From contig NC_014375.1 in the NCBI RefSeq assembly GCF_000144605.1, forward strand, positions 2,819,501-2,883,500: a stretch of DNA of 64,000 nucleotides. Reading direction: 5' to 3'. The translations under genes were made by a program, and so were the position numbers. The notes below the pieces were generated by a model. It did not search any database. It was not told where the DNA came from and saw nothing but the letters and a program-made list of their open reading frames with translations. Each line of letters starts with the position of its first letter. Positions within the stretch are counted from its first letter, which is position 1. This stretch comes from Brevundimonas subvibrioides ATCC 15264. Its GTDB lineage: Bacteria > Pseudomonadota > Alphaproteobacteria > Caulobacterales > Caulobacteraceae. This document shows positions 61,877 through 64,000 of this stretch, in pieces.

Positions 61877-63805
61877 ATGAGATCCTGGCTTACCCATGCC
61901 GCAGCGGGGGCCATTGCGGCCTCGCTGGCCAGCGCAATACCGGTCATGGCCCGGAGCGAGCAGACCGAGCGCCAGCAGGAGACCCTGGATCGAGGCTTGG
62001 TGGCCGCCGCGGCCGTCGGACAGGGAGTCCTGGTCAGTTGGCGGATCCGGGCGGAAGACGCCGCGGATCTCGCCTTCGACGTTTACCGCAATGGTCGGAA
62101 GGTCAACGGCGAGCCGGTGACGGGCAGCAGCAACTTCGCCGATTCCGACGGCACCGTCGGCGATCGCTACGAGGTACGCGCACTCGCGGGGCCTTCCGTC
62201 AGCGGGGCCGTCACGACCGCTGTCGCGGGCGGGTATCTGTCCATTCCCCTGCAACGGCCTGTCGGCGGCACCACCCCGAGCGGCGAGGCCTACACCTACA
62301 ACGCCAATGACGGCAGCGTCGGCGACCTGGACGGGGACGGGCGCTTCGAGATCGTCGTCAAATGGGACCCGACGACCTCGAAAGACAACGCGTTTTCCGG
62401 ATATTCGGGCCCTGCCCTTCTGGACGCCTACACGCTGGACGGCGAGCGTCTGTGGCGGATCGACCTCGGCCCCAACATCCGCGCCGGCGCGCACTACACC
62501 CAATTCATGGTGTTCGACTTCGACGGCGATGGACGCGCCGAGGTGGCGGCCAAGACGGGCGACGGCACGATCGACGGCCAGGGGGGCATCGTCGGCAAGG
62601 CGAATGTGGATTGGCGCGAAGCCGGCGGAGAGGCACCGCAGGCCGACCGGACCGGCGCGGCCCTTCGGCCGGACGGCACCCGCTACGCCGACCTGACCGG
62701 TCGGATCCTCAGGGGACCCGAGTATCTGACCGTGTTCGAGGGCACGACCGGCAGGGCCCTCGCCACCGAGGCGTTCAGCCCGCCGCGTCACCCCGACACC
62801 GCGACACCGAGCGCAGCGCAACTGACCGAGCGTTGGGGAGACGGTTATGGCAACCGGTCGGACCGCTATCTGGCAGGCGTGGCCTATCTGGATGGCGCGC
62901 GGCCCAGCATCGTGATGGCGCGCGGCTACTATGCCCGCACGACGGTCGCCGCCTGGGACTGGCGGGACGGTCGGTTGAGCCAGCGCTGGCTTTTCGATAC
63001 CGGCTCGCCCGACGACGCCTTCTCGGGCCAGGGCAACCACCAGCTGAGCGTGGCCGACGTGGACGAGGATGGCCGTGACGAGATCGTCTACGGATCCATG
63101 GCCATCGACGACAACGGAACCGGCTTGTGGACTGCGCGCCTGTTCCACGGCGATGCCATGCACCTGTCGGACCTCGACCCGTCGAGGCCCGGGCTCGAGA
63201 AGTTCGGGGTGCACGAAAGTCCCGGCCGGAACGGCGGCATCGGTACGGCCATGCTGGACGCCCGCACCGGCGCGGTCCTGTGGAGCACGCCGGCGGAGAC
63301 CGACATCGGCCGGGGCGTCGCCATGGACATCGACCCGCGCCACCTCGGGGCGGAAGCCTGGGCCGCCAACTCGGACACTCTTTATGACGTGAAGGGCCAG
63401 CCCATCGGCCGACGCCCCCGGCAGATGAATTTCGGCATCTGGTGGGACGGCGATCTGCTGCGTGAACTGCTGGACGGGACCACGATCTCGAAATGGAATT
63501 GGGTGTCGGAGGAAGCGACGCCCCTGCTGACCGCGACCGGCGCCACCTCGAACAACGGCACCAAGGCGAACCCGGTCCTGTCGGCCGACATCTTCGGCGA
63601 CTGGCGCGAGGAACTCATCTTGCGGGCCGAGGACAATTCCGAACTCCGCGTGTACGTGACGCCCTATCCGACGGACATCCGCATGGTCACGCTGATGAGC
63701 GATCCGGTCTATCGTCTGGCGGTCGCGTGGCAGAACACGGCCTACAACCAGCCCCCGCACACAGGCTTCTATCTCGGCGAGGGCATGACGGTGCCGACGC
63801 GGTGA
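61877..63805 (+). CDS. rhamnogalacturonan lyase, PL11 family
   Basis: A 642-residue exported polysaccharide lyase. After a signal peptide (LTHAAAGAIAASLASAI) comes an N-terminal beta domain, then the eight-bladed propeller of PL11 with acidic Ca2+-binding motifs (DGSVGDLDGDGRFEIVVKWDP, FDFDGDGRAEVAAKTGDGT, VADVDEDGRDEIVYG). Late motifs include NFGIWWDGDLLRELLDG and FGDWREELILR. It cleaves the rhamnogalacturonan I backbone. GAGGAGGA precedes the ATG. Its stop overlaps the next gene as GTGA. Confidence 0.95.
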   Translation: MRSWLTHAAAGAIAASLASAIPVMARSEQTERQQETLDRGLVAAAAVGQGVLVSWRIRAEDAADLAFDVYRNGRKVNGEPVTGSSNFADSDGTVGDRYEVRALAGPSVSGAVTTAVAGGYLSIPLQRPVGGTTPSGEAYTYNANDGSVGDLDGDGRFEIVVKWDPTTSKDNAFSGYSGPALLDAYTLDGERLWRIDLGPNIRAGAHYTQFMVFDFDGDGRAEVAAKTGDGTIDGQGGIVGKANVDWREAGGEAPQADRTGAALRPDGTRYADLTGRILRGPEYLTVFEGTTGRALATEAFSPPRHPDTATPSAAQLTERWGDGYGNRSDRYLAGVAYLDGARPSIVMARGYYARTTVAAWDWRDGRLSQRWLFDTGSPDDAFSGQGNHQLSVADVDEDGRDEIVYGSMAIDDNGTGLWTARLFHGDAMHLSDLDPSRPGLEKFGVHESPGRNGGIGTAMLDARTGAVLWSTPAETDIGRGVAMDIDPRHLGAEAWAANSDTLYDVKGQPIGRRPRQMNFGIWWDGDLLRELLDGTTISKWNWVSEEATPLLTATGATSNNGTKANPVLSADIFGDWREELILRAEDNSELRVYVTPYPTDIRMVTLMSDPVYRLAVAWQNTAYNQPPHTGFYLGEGMTVPTR

Positions 63806-64000
63806 ACCGGGGACGTCTGGGACTTTCGGTGATGGCCGGCTTGATGGTGGCAACGGCGGCGACGGCCCAGCAACGGTTCGACTTCAACTCCGCGGTCGAT
63901 CGGCCCGGCTGGCGGACGGTTGCGCCCGATACGGCTTACACCAACGCGATCGGCTATGGGTTCGAGCATGATGGCGGCGAAGGGGCCTTGTTCTCCGTCG
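63802..64000 (+). CDS. rhamnogalacturonan acetylesterase-like protein (partial)
   Basis: The first 66 residues of a gene cut by the window end. A GTG start overlaps the lyase stop by 4 nt. A signal peptide (LGLSVMAGLMVATAATA) is followed by QRFDFNSAVDRPGW and YTNAIGYGFEHDGG, which matches the N-terminal domain of bacterial rhamnogalacturonan acetylesterases of family CE12. The catalytic GDS region lies beyond the edge, so the call rests on these motifs and the context. Confidence 0.65.
   Translation, partial: MNRGRLGLSVMAGLMVATAATAQQRFDFNSAVDRPGWRTVAPDTAYTNAIGYGFEHDGGEGALFSV

Overview
The window is high-GC, tightly packed alphaproteobacterial DNA, most likely from a Caulobacterales bacterium close to Brevundimonas or Caulobacter. 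The basis is the flagellar gene set with an FlbD-type regulator and an FlbE/FliH-type protein, a palindromic CtrA box (TTAA-N7-TTAA) in front of fliF, a DUF6468 protein next to fliM, TonB-dependent receptors of the Caulobacter/Xanthomonas type, and many 1-8 nt gene overlaps. The genus is an inference from gene content; there is no 16S gene in the window.

Layout, left part. 1-6.4 kb: a CoxE-like VWA protein, small stress and unknown proteins, and a coupled signalling operon (CHASE3 histidine kinase, single-domain response regulator, receiver-HisKA_2 kinase, Nudix hydrolase). 6.4-14.5 kb: flagellar operon fliF-fliG-fliH(flbE)-fliN-flbD-flhA on the minus strand, with a class A beta-lactamase lipoprotein gene inserted between flbD and flhA. 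14.5-30.1 kb: housekeeping genes. These are an alpha/beta hydrolase, an Fe-S type uracil-DNA glycosylase-like protein, DUF3253, a PaaI thioesterase, a glutathione S-transferase, a CNT nucleoside transporter, an ilvE-bioF-bioD-bioA operon, an OmpR/EnvZ-type pair, proC, ybjN, ubiK-like, lgt, a NDUFAF7-like methyltransferase and pgeF.

30.3-42.0 kb is an accessory catabolic block: an FMN alpha-hydroxy-acid oxidase, a type B carboxylesterase, a ROK fructokinase-like kinase, a TonB receptor, an FAD D-lactate/glycolate-type dehydrogenase, AraC and FadR-type regulators, an MFS transporter and a mannitol dehydrogenase-family enzyme. A 15-bp palindrome (ACCTGTCAGATAGGT and close variants) occurs once before the receptor and twice before the regulator operon. 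I read the block as one regulon for uptake and cleavage of an ester-linked or mixed polyol plus 2-hydroxy-acid substrate; the substrate is not known.

42-51.9 kb: a second flagellar region with fliL-fliM-DUF6468-motE on the minus strand and flgF-flgG-flgA-flgH on the plus strand. The two operons diverge from a control region holding a consensus sigma-54 promoter and an FlbD-like palindrome. After flgH come a 53-bp tandem repeat, three small related secreted proteins and msrA. A tRNA-Ser(GGA) at 52.03-52.12 kb marks the start of a rhamnogalacturonan-I utilisation locus that runs off the right end: an esterase-like hydrolase, a GH2 beta-galactosidase, an exo-rhamnogalacturonan lyase-like protein, a large TonB receptor, a PL11 rhamnogalacturonan lyase and the start of a rhamnogalacturonan acetylesterase.

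The most unusual points are the hydroxy-acid/polyol block and its operator, the beta-lactamase inside the flagellar operon, a palindromic repeat inserted in frame within the DUF6468 gene, a bioF gene with no conventional start codon, and the 53-bp tandem repeat.
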